Shown piece by piece: positions 18,754 to 29,072 of a DNA stretch of 64,000 nucleotides. The DNA lies in NCBI GenBank assembly GCA_027923505.1, contig BROI01000005.1, forward strand, positions 1,116,001 to 1,180,000. Reading direction: 5' to 3'. A model generated the notes under the pieces. The model saw nothing but the letters and a program-made list of their open reading frames with translations. It was not told the origin of the DNA and ran no database searches. Origin of the DNA: Mayamaea pseudoterrestris (taxonomy: Eukaryota > Bacillariophyta > Bacillariophyceae > Sellaphorales > Sellaphoraceae). The position numbers and the translations under genes were made by a program. Every line of letters begins with the position of its first letter. The stretch's first letter is position 1.

Positions 18754-20580
18754 CTAATCGTCCAAGTGGTCCTCAAAAGTATGTACCTTGCGCTTTCCCT
18801 TCTCGCGCTTGTTCTTCTCCTTCACTTCCTTAACAAGCTTGACCATATCCTTCAAAGGAAACGCCTGGTAAAAATCGGTCAAAGCCGATGCAGCACCTCT
18901 CAGAACATATGGCGGAGTCGAAATCGGATCAATTTCTTGTTCACGTCGCCAAAGAACCGGCTCGCAGGAAGGTTCAACGATTCGCTTGATGAGCGTTTGG
19001 AACCATGAGCGTGTAAGAGGATTTGGTACACATCCAGGAGTGAGAAAGTTGTCGGGCAACATCAAGGAATCAATTAAATCATCGGCAGCACTTGCTTCCG
19101 CGCGCTTGCTTTCATCGACGAAAGCGTCTAGCGGAAATAGATCCACGTTCAGATCCTGAACATCCCCACCATACGGCAATTGCATAAAGACCAAGTGAGT
19201 TGTGCTCGGGTGATCTGGTTCCGGGAACGGAAACAGACCGCCAAAGTATCCGGCCTTGTCCTTCTTCTTGTAAAAGGTAACCAGCGCGACCATTTCTTCG
19301 CGCGCTAAACATTCGGCCATGGCGGCAATTGCACTACATGATTTCCGCGACAACCCTCCAGTAATGAGGGTTGGAGGACCAATCATGTAGTGATCCGGGA
19401 CGCGGAATCGTTCCACGTAGCCGAGCAGCTCAATCCGAACAGGTTTTCCATTGAAGCCTAGCACACTGAGAATTCGTGCTTCATCATCATCATTCGTCAT
19501 GACGTTGGCTGTATTGTACGGATAGGCTCGGACGGTGTCCTCGACATCAAACAACTCGGGCAATGGCTTTCCCACGTCAGCCTGATAAGTAAAGTTATAT
19601 GTCCGAAGCACCGAGTCCAGCACGGGACGTCCAAATTCGTCCACCCTTGGCATCTCGTGCGCATCCTCCAACACAATCTTCTGCGTCATTCTTGGCAGAT
19701 CAAACTTGCGACTTAAAAGCATGTGCTTCGCATCAATATCAAATCCAGGAGCTAGTATGAAGTGATTCTTGTAAAGAATGGTGTTTGTCTTCTTCCAGCC
19801 TTTGTTCGCCTCCAACACATCGTGCAAGGTTGAGACCGCAATGACGCGCCCGCCCGTTTGCCCGGCCAAGCAAACTAGCGCATCCTCCTTCTCCTGCTTG
19901 TCCGAGTATACAGTTTCATTTCCAGCTTCGCCTATTTCAGTTTCCAACTTGACCTTGATGTCAGACAAGATACTTTCGGGGCGGTTGCAGAAGTCCGCCG
20001 ACGACTGAAAATCGAGTCCAAGCACCTCCAATGGACAATTCAAACTGATCAACGAAACAATGAGGTGATTGCGCTGCCATTCGTCAATTATAAAGTCATG
20101 GTCCGCGTCAGTGAGAACTATAATCTTGCGCTGAGCAGTCTTGTTAGTTTTTGTTTGTTGGTGCAATGCATCAGCCGCCACCATAATGCCGTCAATAACG
20201 TCTCCACGCGTCATGTCAACTTCCTCGAGCGTCATTGTGGACTCGACTTGAGCTACTTGTTTCAAGAATTCGAGGGAAGGCTTGTCGATGATATTGGAGA
20301 GTGAGGTGACATTTGGAAATGGAATTCCTTCCTCGTCGTCCTCAGCGCCATTGTTTTCGTCCCCAAATGTTGAGTCCTTATCTGAATACATATGATGATG
20401 GGTAACAGACGTCTTGCAGACAACGACGTTCGCTTTATTGTGGTTGGAATCGATGATGAGATCGCAGAGCATATTCTGCAAGGCCTCCTTCGCAACGTCG
20501 AGTCTCGTCTTGTTTCCTCCAATCGGATAGGGCGTATTCATGGACGGCGACGAATCAAGTACAAATACAACAATTTGCAT
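18754..20580 (-). CDS. KU80: Ku80 (XRCC5) subunit of the Ku DNA-end-binding heterodimer
   Basis: Forms a ring with Ku70 that loads on double-strand breaks in non-homologous end joining and at telomeres. 608 residues, single exon, ATG at 20580. The N-terminal von Willebrand-like domain begins at once (MQIVVFVLDSSPSMN) and runs to about residue 240, including RKIIVLTDADHDF. The beta-barrel core follows from about residue 270, with the FTYQADVG, FRVPDHYMIGPPTLITGG and AIAAMAECLAREEMVALVTF blocks and HLVFMQLPYGGD. The chain stops after the helical arm with a basic tail, so the C-terminal domain and DNA-PKcs-binding peptide of vertebrate Ku80 (732 aa) are absent, as in yeast and plants. Divergent from the RRM gene. 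Confidence 0.93.
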   Translation of the reverse strand: MQIVVFVLDSSPSMNTPYPIGGNKTRLDVAKEALQNMLCDLIIDSNHNKANVVVCKTSVTHHHMYSDKDSTFGDENNGAEDDEEGIPFPNVTSLSNIIDKPSLEFLKQVAQVESTMTLEEVDMTRGDVIDGIMVAADALHQQTKTNKTAQRKIIVLTDADHDFIIDEWQRNHLIVSLISLNCPLEVLGLDFQSSADFCNRPESILSDIKVKLETEIGEAGNETVYSDKQEKEDALVCLAGQTGGRVIAVSTLHDVLEANKGWKKTNTILYKNHFILAPGFDIDAKHMLLSRKFDLPRMTQKIVLEDAHEMPRVDEFGRPVLDSVLRTYNFTYQADVGKPLPELFDVEDTVRAYPYNTANVMTNDDDEARILSVLGFNGKPVRIELLGYVERFRVPDHYMIGPPTLITGGLSRKSCSAIAAMAECLAREEMVALVTFYKKKDKAGYFGGLFPFPEPDHPSTTHLVFMQLPYGGDVQDLNVDLFPLDAFVDESKRAEASAADDLIDSLMLPDNFLTPGCVPNPLTRSWFQTLIKRIVEPSCEPVLWRREQEIDPISTPPYVLRGAASALTDFYQAFPLKDMVKLVKEVKEKNKREKGKRKVHTFEDHLDD

Positions 20581-20843
20581 GATTCAAATAAAACGATTAT
20601 GCTGAATTCGCAGCACAGAAAGAGCGTGTCCTAATAGCATTGACAAGAATTTACATCATGGTGAACATGGGGAACTTGTCCTTCATTCGCAGATGTCATG
20701 ACTGGAGTGATAAGTAGACCAGTTCTTTTCATTGTCGCTTTCATCTATTTTTTGCGGTTTCGACTTCTGCGTGCCATCCATTTCCTCACCTTTTACTTTG
20801 AGAAGCTTCGGCCAAGATCACTACTACGTAGTATACTCTGTAA

Positions 20844-20851
20844 TACCGGTA
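20844..20851. promoter_or_regulatory. TACCGGTA palindrome just before the RRM-gene start codon
   Basis: Perfect 8-bp palindrome, one of at least seven copies in the window, six of which lie within 200 bp upstream of a start codon. Its function is unknown. Confidence 0.35.
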
Positions 20852-20856
20852 CCACC

Positions 20857-22005
20857 ATGACAAAAAAGTCGAGCGCACAGATCAAACGCAATCTTAAGCG
20901 AGCAGAGGCGCGTGGCGATGTCTATGTTCCTCCAACGTCAGCAACCAAGGTGGAGGCATCGCCAAACAAAGGCGGTGATTCCTCATTGGACGCTCGCAGA
21001 GCAACGGCGCAGAAGCTTTACGACACGTTAAAGGCGTTGGAGAGTAATCCAGACATTAATGCTAAGGACAGACGATCGGAGAAAAGAAAAGCAATGGCGA
21101 TTGCTAATGAGGAATCTGGAATGGCGGCAGAGGAATTGTTGGATTGGTTTGGCATCGAGCGCAAGACTAACAATAAAAGTGACTCTACGAGCAAGATACA
21201 AGCAAACGAAAAGGTCCCAAATCTCCGTCACAGCCGACACATTCCATATATTGCCTTCATTGGACAATTGTCCTTTACGACCACCAAAGAAATGTTGTAC
21301 GAGCACATTCACAAAGCACTTGCCAACGAGAAACTCCACGTCACACTCGACACTTTGCGCATTCGACTATTGAACGACGCCAAAACAAAGAAGTCTCGTG
21401 GAATGGCATTTGTGGAGGTGTTTGATCCGGAGATATTGTACGCGCTGCTGAAGTTGCATCACACCATGCTCGATAGTCGAAGAATTAATGTTGAGCGAAG
21501 CACCGGTGGTGGCAAGGAAGGCAAAAAGGAGAAGATTGAGCTGTTTCGCAAGGACCAGCAAGCTTTCATGTTATCTCAGGTTCAGCAAATTATAATGGAG
21601 TATAATAGCAGGAAGGAGATAGCCGTAGGAGAGCTTGACGACACTGCCATTTTGGTTTGCACCAGACATTCTCCAGTCATTGTCCAGGCTGCCCTGGACT
21701 TGTACGTGGAGAAAAGTGGGAGAGATATGGACAACCCAAGCGCATATTTTACGTTCTTGATTACTAAAATGGCGGAGGAAGTTGTCGATGCGACACAAGA
21801 TACGAGTGAACGCCAACGCATGGGAGGCGATAGGGAACATCGAAAACGCCCACGTGGCCAATCGGCAACAGAAACACCCTTACTTTCATTGAAACAAGAC
21901 ACTGATTTTGCGAGGAGTGGCATCGACATGTCAGTAAGCGAGTCTGGTGGAGATTTGAGTTTGATATTTCCTTCGTCAAAGAGAGGCCGAGGCCGTGGCC
22001 GATAA
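20857..22005 (+). CDS. RRM-domain nucleolar protein, Nop6-like
   Basis: 382 residues from ATG 20857, which lies in an ideal context (ACCACCATGA). The frame is open to another ATG at 20698, but that extension is hydrophobic and unlike an RNA-binding protein, so the inner start is preferred. The N-terminus is basic (QIKRNLKRAEARG). An RRM occupies about residues 130-225: RNP2-like YIAFIGQLSF and RNP1-like SRGMAFVEVF, ending RRINVERSTGGGK, which recalls the INVELTxGGG end of yeast Nop6, a small-subunit assembly factor. A helical region follows and the tail is RGRGRGR. The palindrome TACCGGTA ends 5 bp before the ATG. Nop6 orthology is a reasonable guess, not proven. Confidence 0.8.
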   Translation: MTKKSSAQIKRNLKRAEARGDVYVPPTSATKVEASPNKGGDSSLDARRATAQKLYDTLKALESNPDINAKDRRSEKRKAMAIANEESGMAAEELLDWFGIERKTNNKSDSTSKIQANEKVPNLRHSRHIPYIAFIGQLSFTTTKEMLYEHIHKALANEKLHVTLDTLRIRLLNDAKTKKSRGMAFVEVFDPEILYALLKLHHTMLDSRRINVERSTGGGKEGKKEKIELFRKDQQAFMLSQVQQIIMEYNSRKEIAVGELDDTAILVCTRHSPVIVQAALDLYVEKSGRDMDNPSAYFTFLITKMAEEVVDATQDTSERQRMGGDREHRKRPRGQSATETPLLSLKQDTDFARSGIDMSVSESGGDLSLIFPSSKRGRGRGR

Positions 22006-22083
22006 AGGTTTCTGAAATAATGTTACAATTATTTTTCATCCGTGAACCACACGATAGTAACGTGCAGTAAATGGCAGTAGCCG

Positions 22084-23457
22084 CTATTTAGTCAGCTTTC
22101 GTCTTCCCTTTGTCGGTGTCCAATTCATCCCTAGTGCATCCAGTTGTCGACGCCTATCATCTCCACTCTTTCCTTTCAAGTACGCCTGCTTGATGCGCAC
22201 ATCCTTCAGACGCTGCCCAAGTGGCAAACCTGAAAGATATTCAGGCCATGGCCAATCTTCTTGAGAAATAGCACTTGGTTTCTTGGGCACGACAAAGTTG
22301 AGAGGAACATCGAGTATCCGTCCGTTACGTCGAGAGTATATGGCCGACGCATGAACAACTTTGAGCCAACCCAAGTCTGCGTTCCCAGACGAGCGAAAAC
22401 CAAGCTCGTTTAACATGAACTGAAACCGCGGTTCATTTTTGATATAAAGTCCCTTTCGCACTGCTGAACATTTGACGCCAAGTGGATAACCCCATAAATC
22501 CTCGAGCCATTCTGACGCCGCTGGCACAACATAGTCGCTTGGAACGCGTACAATTTTCTGGTCGCCATTCTTGCTAAACGGGCCCGATTGCTTTAATAAC
22601 GCAAAGTGTCGTAAAGCAGTATAAAACTTTCGGAATCTATGCTCTTGAATGTCCCAAACAAAACCAATCGCCTCCAATTGGTCTCGCCTGGAGCCTGCAT
22701 GGTGCCCACGAAGAAAATCGTTGCGAGCTCGAATGCGATAGACACAGCTGCCCAGAGGCAGTCCCCATGTGGCGCGAGGCCACTGCAAATCGTCTCGTGG
22801 AACAACAAATCTATAGGGAACAAGTAGATTGCCATTGATGGATCGGAACATGACGAGTCCTTCGAGAATGAGGTTCCATTCGGGTTGTAGTCGCTCCCAA
22901 ATGAATCCAAGTTTATTGAGTCGGGATACTCGCTCAGGTCGGTTCTTTATGTGCTGCTTCCACCACTTCATGCTGTACACTGTTGATGAAAGGTCTATGC
23001 GTTGCCATTCGCTAGGATACGTTGAATCAACGGGGACGGTAAACCGCCGAGGTAGCACCAAATCACCGTGAATAGAGTGGTAAACTTGTAGGGCAGCAAA
23101 CGCCGACTCAAAAGACAAGTCCGCAATGCTGGGCTGACCGTTTGCGAGTAGATCCTCCGAGGTACTATTATCTATTGTCTTTGGTCGTCCACAAGATGTC
23201 ATATTCCTCTTGACACTTGGTGATTCGTTTGAGTCTGCGCCGATTCGATGACTTCTTGCTTCGCTCGGTACGACATTTCCATTTCCGACAAACGCTTTCC
23301 TTACAAGGACAGCTGACGTTGACCTTTTAAACGATAATGCACAGCTTTCGAACGAGAAAGCAACGCTACAACTTTGACGAAACGTCGTCAAAGCAACAAC
23401 GAGTAAGCACCGCCCCACCATAAATTTTTCCAGTCGAATACACGAATAAGGCTTCAT
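22084..23457 (-). CDS. Plastid-targeted helicase-associated (HA) repeat protein without helicase
   Basis: 457 residues, single exon. The N-terminus has a signal-peptide core (RCLLVVALTTFRQSCSVA) followed directly by F-SFESCALSFKRS, an ASAFAP-like cleavage site with Phe at +1 and a Ser/basic transit segment, the diatom signature for plastid import; starting at the second Met (23421) gives a cleaner signal peptide. From about residue 110 there are at least five repeats of 60-70 residues (PEF00 HA domain, Helicase_assoc type), each with a W at the start of a helix, a P-R-F/Y-x-V-P strand (LVLPRRFTVP, LLVPYRFVVP, VRVPSDYVVP, LDVPLNFVVP), a PLG turn and a LGF/LGM-W end. No helicase motifs are present. 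The function is unknown; nucleic-acid binding is the usual guess. Confidence 0.8.
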   Translation of the reverse strand: MKPYSCIRLEKFMVGRCLLVVALTTFRQSCSVAFSFESCALSFKRSTSAVLVRKAFVGNGNVVPSEARSHRIGADSNESPSVKRNMTSCGRPKTIDNSTSEDLLANGQPSIADLSFESAFAALQVYHSIHGDLVLPRRFTVPVDSTYPSEWQRIDLSSTVYSMKWWKQHIKNRPERVSRLNKLGFIWERLQPEWNLILEGLVMFRSINGNLLVPYRFVVPRDDLQWPRATWGLPLGSCVYRIRARNDFLRGHHAGSRRDQLEAIGFVWDIQEHRFRKFYTALRHFALLKQSGPFSKNGDQKIVRVPSDYVVPAASEWLEDLWGYPLGVKCSAVRKGLYIKNEPRFQFMLNELGFRSSGNADLGWLKVVHASAIYSRRNGRILDVPLNFVVPKKPSAISQEDWPWPEYLSGLPLGQRLKDVRIKQAYLKGKSGDDRRRQLDALGMNWTPTKGRRKLTK

Positions 23458-23838
23458 AGTGCTTTCGCATCAGTTGTTGTATCCGATGGTCCAACTCACA
23501 ATGGATTGGCTGGCATGTTTTGCCAGTAGGATTGTTGAAAATTATTGTGTATTTGTCAACTAGCAGCCACCATCTATCTCATGGTTGTTGACAGGTGTGG
23601 ATGATGTCGTCCAAATTTGCTGGATGATGCTGTTCAAGCTATTCAGTAACGGTGCGTCAAGGGGGACACACGCTTCTTCTGTCCCTATGCGACATTTGCG
23701 ACATTTTATTTCTGGTTCGTTGCGCTTGTGCTAACGTCACCATGAATTTTTACAAAACGTATCTAGCGTTGCACCAACAAGGACCAGAACCGTAAATCAA
23801 ACAAGGACCCAGAATCCGCGTTGCCGCATAGCTGTGCC
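23458..23838. promoter_or_regulatory. Divergent promoter region, HA-repeat protein / Tudor-like protein
   Basis: About 380 bp between two start codons. No gene or repeat is seen; a conserved element could not be identified. Confidence 0.4.
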
Positions 23839-25336
23839 ATGAGCTCCAATCAATCGTCATCTATGCAAACGTTTCGATCTGACGTATCAACAGCACCGAC
23901 CTCGGAGTATATCTTTGTCGATCCGCGTTCCATCGAGAGACACATGCGCAAGGAAGCTCGCAAGCTTTTCGTCCTTGAGCGAGCCGATATACTGTTGCAG
24001 CTTCCTTCGCCATACAAACAGAGCTTTAATCGAGTCATGTTTTGGATGAAGAAATACCCGACGCCTATTCTGATTTTATCTTGTTACGACGTTCCTCCGG
24101 GGCCGCTGCGTGCTCGTTGGATGGCTCGCTTTCTTCAGGTACGCAAGAATTGAGGCAGGAGTTCTTCACTGTCATACTAAATATGAATTAAATGTATTCT
24201 ACTTATAATTGACGCGTTCTTCTATGTTCATTCATCAGGAACGTGAAAAGAATAACGGGATGATCAACATGCCTTTACTTGCCTACCAATATGGGGTATC
24301 TTTGGGATCATTGGGCACTGCCTGCCCTCGTGAAGATGCCTACACTTTTCTAGAGCCATCGCAGGACCAGCTCATCCCATTTGAAGAAGGTGTAAAATAC
24401 GCTTTTGACCAAATTCCTCGTGAAATCCAAAAGAAAATTTTATTGAAACTTCCATTGGACGCAGTGGACAAGCAAGCTCTTGACTCGCGGAAGGAAATGC
24501 AGGAGGCATTCAACACCAAGAGTGAGCGGCGAGGTGGCTATCCCTCGTTTGAAGAGGGCTATAACTTGCTTTATTGCAAGTTGAGCGACAACGATCAGCA
24601 GCCATCACCACCAGCCGCTGCCTCATCGTTGCAGAATAGCCATGCGTTAGCAAATACCGCCCTTTCCGAGTCGCAGGCATCACCAAGTCGCGACAATCTA
24701 GCAAAGATTAAGGTCGGAAGCCGTATCGAAGTGTTCTGGCCGGAAGACGACGAGTACTACCCAGCACGAGTCGATGAGGTGCGGAGACCCTTTTACCATA
24801 TTAACTATGACGACGGAGAGGAAGAATGGTTGCCGCTTGATGAGCACGAATACTTATTGCACGAAGACGGAAGTGAAAGCCAAAGAGAGATTGACTCAGT
24901 CAAGAACGAGGGAATTCGTTTCTTGAAAAGTGATTATGAAGACGCTGGCCTCCAAAACTCTGAGGACGAGGGTAAACATGTCGAGAGCCTAAGTAGAGCA
25001 ATCACCAAAAATACCTCTAAGATTCCTAGACGATCGGAACCTTTTTTGACCGGCCTGGCTAACGACGAGCAATCGGGATATCTAAAAAAGTCTGGCGATC
25101 GCTTTACAGTCGATGGTTGCATCATACCCAAGCAGACTCTTCGCCAGCTCAACGATGGCACGTATGCAGCTCCGAAAGGCCGCCATCCTATCGGGACATA
25201 CTTTGACGCGATGCGGGGACTGTTTGTCCCCTACAAGACCAGGTCTGACGCTGCCGAGACGGACCATCCGTTATCGGAAAACGATGTGTCCCATGAAGGG
25301 CAGCAGCCGATTAAGAAGCGCAAAGTGCTTGACTAG
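23839..25336 (+). CDS. Tudor-like domain protein, 465 aa
   Basis: Two exons, 23839-24138 and 24239-25336, with a 100-nt intron (GTACGC...CATCAG) that joins MARFLQ to EREKNNG in phase 0. The ATG at 23839 is the first in frame. A Tudor/agenet-like barrel is clear at about residues 255-305: VGSRIEVFWPEDDEYYPARV followed by FYHINYDDGEEEWLPLDEHE; such barrels read methylated Lys or Arg on histones or bind DNA. The N-terminal 200 residues are helical with no recognised domain. After the barrel comes an acidic linker, a short motif rich in Gly and Tyr (GTYAAPKGRHPIGTYFDAMR) and a basic tail (KKRKVLD) that looks like a nuclear localisation signal. A chromatin role is plausible. Confidence 0.8.
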
Positions 25337-25493
25337 TTGTTTAAAACCACGATGCCTAAACTTTGTATATCATACTATATGGTGCACTTTCCTTATCAGC
25401 GACAGTATACTTGTGCGCGCCGATCAACGTCAATGGGAGCGCTAAAACTAACAACGCAAACTTTCGCTCGCACATGCACCACGACAAATGCTA

Positions 25494-26549
25494 TCATTTC
25501 TCCTTTCCCTCAGAGGCAAGCTTTGCGTCCTTCTTCTTTCCCTTTGAGCGGGTCGCGAGGTGCATGGACATGATACACTTAGCAACGACGAAACCAGGTA
25601 ATTGAGATAGAATCCAGCCTTGGAGAGCATGCAACCAGAATGGCTGAACCAATGAGTCAGGGTACCCAACCCACTTGATAGCCATTCGAACGTACGCCTC
25701 TGGCGTTGGCACCATCAAACTTTTGCGCATCTTCGCCAATTTAGTTGCGACGTAAAAGGGGATCTGGCATTGGCAGGTCACGCCCCTGTTGCGATACTCA
25801 GCATTCAAAGCGCGAGAAAATTTTTCGATAAAGCTCTTAGCGCCTGAATACTCGGCCAACAAAGGAAGTGTGTATAATGCTGATCCGGAGGAAAGGTTGA
25901 CAATTGCGCCCTTTCGGCGGCTCAACATTCCAGGCAGAACGATGCGTGTCATCCAGACAGTGGAGTCAATGTTCATCGTAAGCAAATCCTTGACCTCTTG
26001 GTTGGAAAGTTCGTCAAAGTACTGAGGGTAACGGTAACCCACACCGACGTTGTTGACGAGGACTCCAACTTCCATTGAATCCAAAACTTTTGTCACATTC
26101 GCCTTTGCCTCGTCATCAAAATTGCTGTAATCGCAAACGACAATCTTGACTTCAATGTTGGCGTATCTCTTCTTAATTTCCTCGCGAACCTCATTTAGTT
26201 TCGCCTCCGTTCGGCTGATTAAAACAACGTTCATGCCTTGCTTGGCAAAGGCAAACGCGTAAGCTTTGCCGATTCCGTCCGTCGCGCCAGTGACCACACC
26301 CCATTGCCCAAGTCGTTTCAAAGTCTTTGGTGGCCGTAAAAAGAATTTGAAAAACGCTACAACAATCTAAAGTAAAAGCGAAAACATTCCCGGCAGTGAT
26401 GAGAAATGATACTCCTATGCAGTTGAGTTCACAACCAAGTCGAGTTGCGGCTGACGTACCTGCAAAGCCACCGTTGCCACTTGAACTGCTCCGACGAAGG
26501 CGCACGTGGTCAAAATTAGAGACTCAGTTTCCAGCAATACAAAAGTCAT
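25494..26549 (-). CDS. KCR: Very-long-chain 3-ketoacyl-CoA reductase (KCR/HSD17B12 family)
   Basis: NADPH-dependent reductase of the microsomal fatty acid elongase, acting after the ketoacyl-CoA synthase. Two exons, 26549-26460 and 26366-25494, with a 93-nt intron (GTACGT...CTTTAG), give 320 residues, the usual size. The first exon encodes a membrane helix (ESLILTTCAFVGAVQVATVA); the second begins IVVAFFKFFLRPPKTL. The short-chain dehydrogenase core has the cofactor motif TGATDGIG (residues 56-63), NNVG, the Ser before the active site, and YSGAK as the YxxxK catalytic pair; VTCQCQIPFYVATK matches the elongase reductase branch. The C-terminus is Lys-rich. An in-frame ATG at 26660 would add 37 residues. 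ER location is inferred. Convergent with the Tudor-like gene. Confidence 0.92.
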
Positions 26550-26861
26550 AATCGAGTACTTGATATAACTACTGAAAGTCGCCCTTCTCTTACAGTACCT
26601 TGAATGAAGACCTGCGACGCAGTGACCCTGCGGCGGCGCGGCGAAGTGCAATGAGAGCATTTTCAGCGAGTCACCGTGACTGGTACAATAATGACGTACG
26701 TACTTGTACTCGTACGCGACCTTTTAGCTACCGTAGGTAGGCAAGCAACATTGCTCGGTTACGACATCAATGCACGAAGCCGAGGACGATCGTCCTGTAA
26801 TGTTCATGTAACGCAGCTACCAATAGATACAACTGATCAAAAGCCTTTTAACTTTTTCTAC
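26550..26861. other. Intergenic region with GTAC-rich stretch
   Basis: About 310 bp between two minus-strand genes, containing a run of ACGTAC/GTAC palindromes (near 26693-26717). It should carry the KCR promoter. No gene is seen. Confidence 0.45.
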
Positions 26862-27542
26862 TTAATTTCGGTTACCGAGGTTATTCATGTAATTTTGTGA
26901 GGTTTGGCCACCAACCATGCCTGTCGCTCGACGTTGGCGCTGCTTGGCACTGACGGCTTCCTGAATAGCCACTTGATATTCTTCTGCCGTCATTTCATCT
27001 ATTCCATCAATCACGTAAGTATTTGTTGTTCCATCGGCAACTCCAAACTTGCCGTCAAATCCGCGTGGGCCTACGTGCTCGGCGGCAGTATTATCTGTAT
27101 CTTGCTCAAAAGTGTTTGACGTTGCAGTTGGAATCGTTGTTCCATCGTCCACTAGGCTCTGAGATGACGATCGCAGAGGCCTCTTGTGTTCATTCTTCGA
27201 CATCTCGTCTCCAATGCGTGACAACTCCGATTCAAGGTCGTGCAGGTCCGCGGCAGTCAACGAAGATGGTCCGTCGTTGAATCGTTTGTCAAGCTTCTCG
27301 TAGGCGCTAGCGATATCAGCATATACAACTTCTTCAAATATTTTTGGTCGTTGCGCTTCTTCATCATTAAGATTTGTACTGGTGGCTCGTCTTGGCTTGG
27401 CCACGAATTCGTCAAATGTCGGCGAGGAGCGAGAACTGCGAGGGCCTCGAACCAATAAGCCGGGACTAGAAGAAAAAGCTAGAGTCTTGCCGTATAGCAA
27501 TATGGCTGTTGTAAGCGCTAGGCGTCCCAGTAATGTGTTCAT
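26862..27542 (-). CDS. Plastid-targeted protein of unknown function, 226 aa
   Basis: ATG at 27542, single exon. The first 20 residues form a signal peptide (MNTLLGRLALTTAILLYGKT) cleaved at LA|F; the F-SSSPG start of the mature part, followed by a Ser/Arg-rich segment (RGPRSSRSSPTF), is the diatom plastid presequence pattern. The mature region has a helical pair (VVYADIASAYEKLDKRFNDG, ADLHDLESELSRIGDEMSKN), an acidic/Ser-Thr linker, and a C-terminal helix (MTAEEYQVAIQEAVSAKQRQ). No known domain is visible. It shares a compact 189-bp divergent promoter with the J-domain gene. Confidence 0.7.
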   Translation of the reverse strand: MNTLLGRLALTTAILLYGKTLAFSSSPGLLVRGPRSSRSSPTFDEFVAKPRRATSTNLNDEEAQRPKIFEEVVYADIASAYEKLDKRFNDGPSSLTAADLHDLESELSRIGDEMSKNEHKRPLRSSSQSLVDDGTTIPTATSNTFEQDTDNTAAEHVGPRGFDGKFGVADGTTNTYVIDGIDEMTAEEYQVAIQEAVSAKQRQRRATGMVGGQTSQNYMNNLGNRN

Positions 27543-27731
27543 TCTTCTCGCTGTACAGAAGCAATAACGTTGATTGCATGCTGCTCGAGTGGTCAAGAAA
27601 AAGTGTGTCGCTCGTTCTCAACGTCTCACCGTTACAGAACCTGTCCTTCCGGTATTCCACGTGGACCGCATCCGTCTCGCCAGCACCAAACGAACACACC
27701 GCGGTTCTTGGACACCACTTTACACACCATC

Positions 27732-29019
27732 ATGCCACCGAATCTCAAGTCAAGTAACTACTACGAAGTTCTCGGTGTCCCTAAGAGCGCCAATGATGCC
27801 GAATTGAAGAAGGCCTATCGAAAATTGGCGGTGAAAGTGAGTGCGAAGGACGAACGAACATTGTTGACTCATCAAGGTGCTGCCATGCTGCTGCCGCCGC
27901 CGCTGCGAGAGTTGTTTCCGACAAGCATTATGGTTTGGCAGATTTGTAAACTCGTAACTTATGCATATATTATATCAACTAATATGATCTCCATATCTGT
28001 TCCTGCAGTGGCATCCCGACAAGAATCCAGATAATGCTGAAGCGACGGAGAATTTTCAAAAGGTTTCTGAGGCGTACGCTATTCTAAGTGATCCCAAGAA
28101 GCGACAATTGTTTGATCAATATGGAGAGGATGGTGTCAAGGCGGCGGATCAGATGGGAGAAGACCAAGCCCATCAACATTTTGGAGGTGGACATGGTGGC
28201 GGTGGCGGCATGCCTGGAGGATTTCACTTCACAACAAGCGGTCGACCTGGAGGCGGCGGTGGAATGAGTCAGCAGGACGCTGAAGCTTTCTTCTCGAGCT
28301 TTTTCGGTCATGACGATCCTTTTGGCGGCGGTTTTGGCGGACTCGGCGGTGGTGGGAGACCTGGAATGTCCATTCGCATGGGAGGAATGCCTGGAGGACG
28401 ACAAGGTGATCCCATGTCCATGATGTTTGGCGGCGGCATGCCAGGCTCGTTTGGAATTCCTGTTTCGCAAGGCATGGGCCAAGGATCGCCGTTTGGAGGT
28501 ATGCCTTCATATCAGCAACCAAAACGCTTTGATGCAATTCCAAATGGGACGATCGTGTCGCTTGTCGGACTTGTCAATCAACCCGATCGAAACGGCGACA
28601 GAGGTGAGGTGATCGATTACGATGCGTCGGCGCGGCGATACACAATTGCAATTGAAGATTCAGATGAGGTTCTTCGAGTCAAGCCGGATAATTTGCTGCA
28701 GCATGTGCATGTGACGGTGCATGGGCTGCAATCGAAACCAGAGCTCAATGGCAAGCGGGGTACCGTGATTCGATACAATGAGCACACCAATCGATACAAC
28801 GTATATATCATGGATACGGGCGCTACGATTAGTCTCAAGCCAGAGAATGTGATTTTGGGCAATGGTACTGTGGCTCGAATTGTTGGGTTGCAAGCCAAAC
28901 CTGAATTGAACGGTCGCTACGGAACTATTAAAGCCTGGGTTCGAGAAACGAATCGATATGATGTGCAGCTATCGGGGGACCAGATTGTCCGAATCAAAAC
29001 GGAAGCTTTGCGATTGTAG
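27732..29019 (+). CDS. J-domain co-chaperone with three C-terminal KOW/SH3-like repeats
   Basis: Two exons, 27732-27836 and 28009-29019, with a 172-nt intron (GTGAGT...CTGCAG) that falls immediately before the HPD motif. The product has 371 residues. The J domain covers about residues 9-75 ([46 protein letters not shown]) and should stimulate an Hsp70 ATPase. A Gly/Met/Phe-rich region follows (about 90-205), replacing the zinc finger of type I DnaJ. The C-terminus is unusual: three repeats of about 52 residues (213-265, 266-317, 318-371) with the pattern GL..KPELNG+.GTV..Y....RY.V and a terminal LKPEN. These replace the normal substrate-binding domains. A stand-alone relative lies at 31303-31872. 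Start at 27732 is the first ATG of the J domain frame. Confidence 0.9.
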
Positions 29020-29072
29020 CAATATGATAGATTTTGCGACTACATATTTCACATTCTATAAACTCTACTATT

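Noticed and set aside
20698-20856. Upstream ATG adding 53 residues to the RRM protein
   Set aside because: The extension is hydrophobic, lies in the promoter shared with Ku80, and the inner ATG has a much better context.
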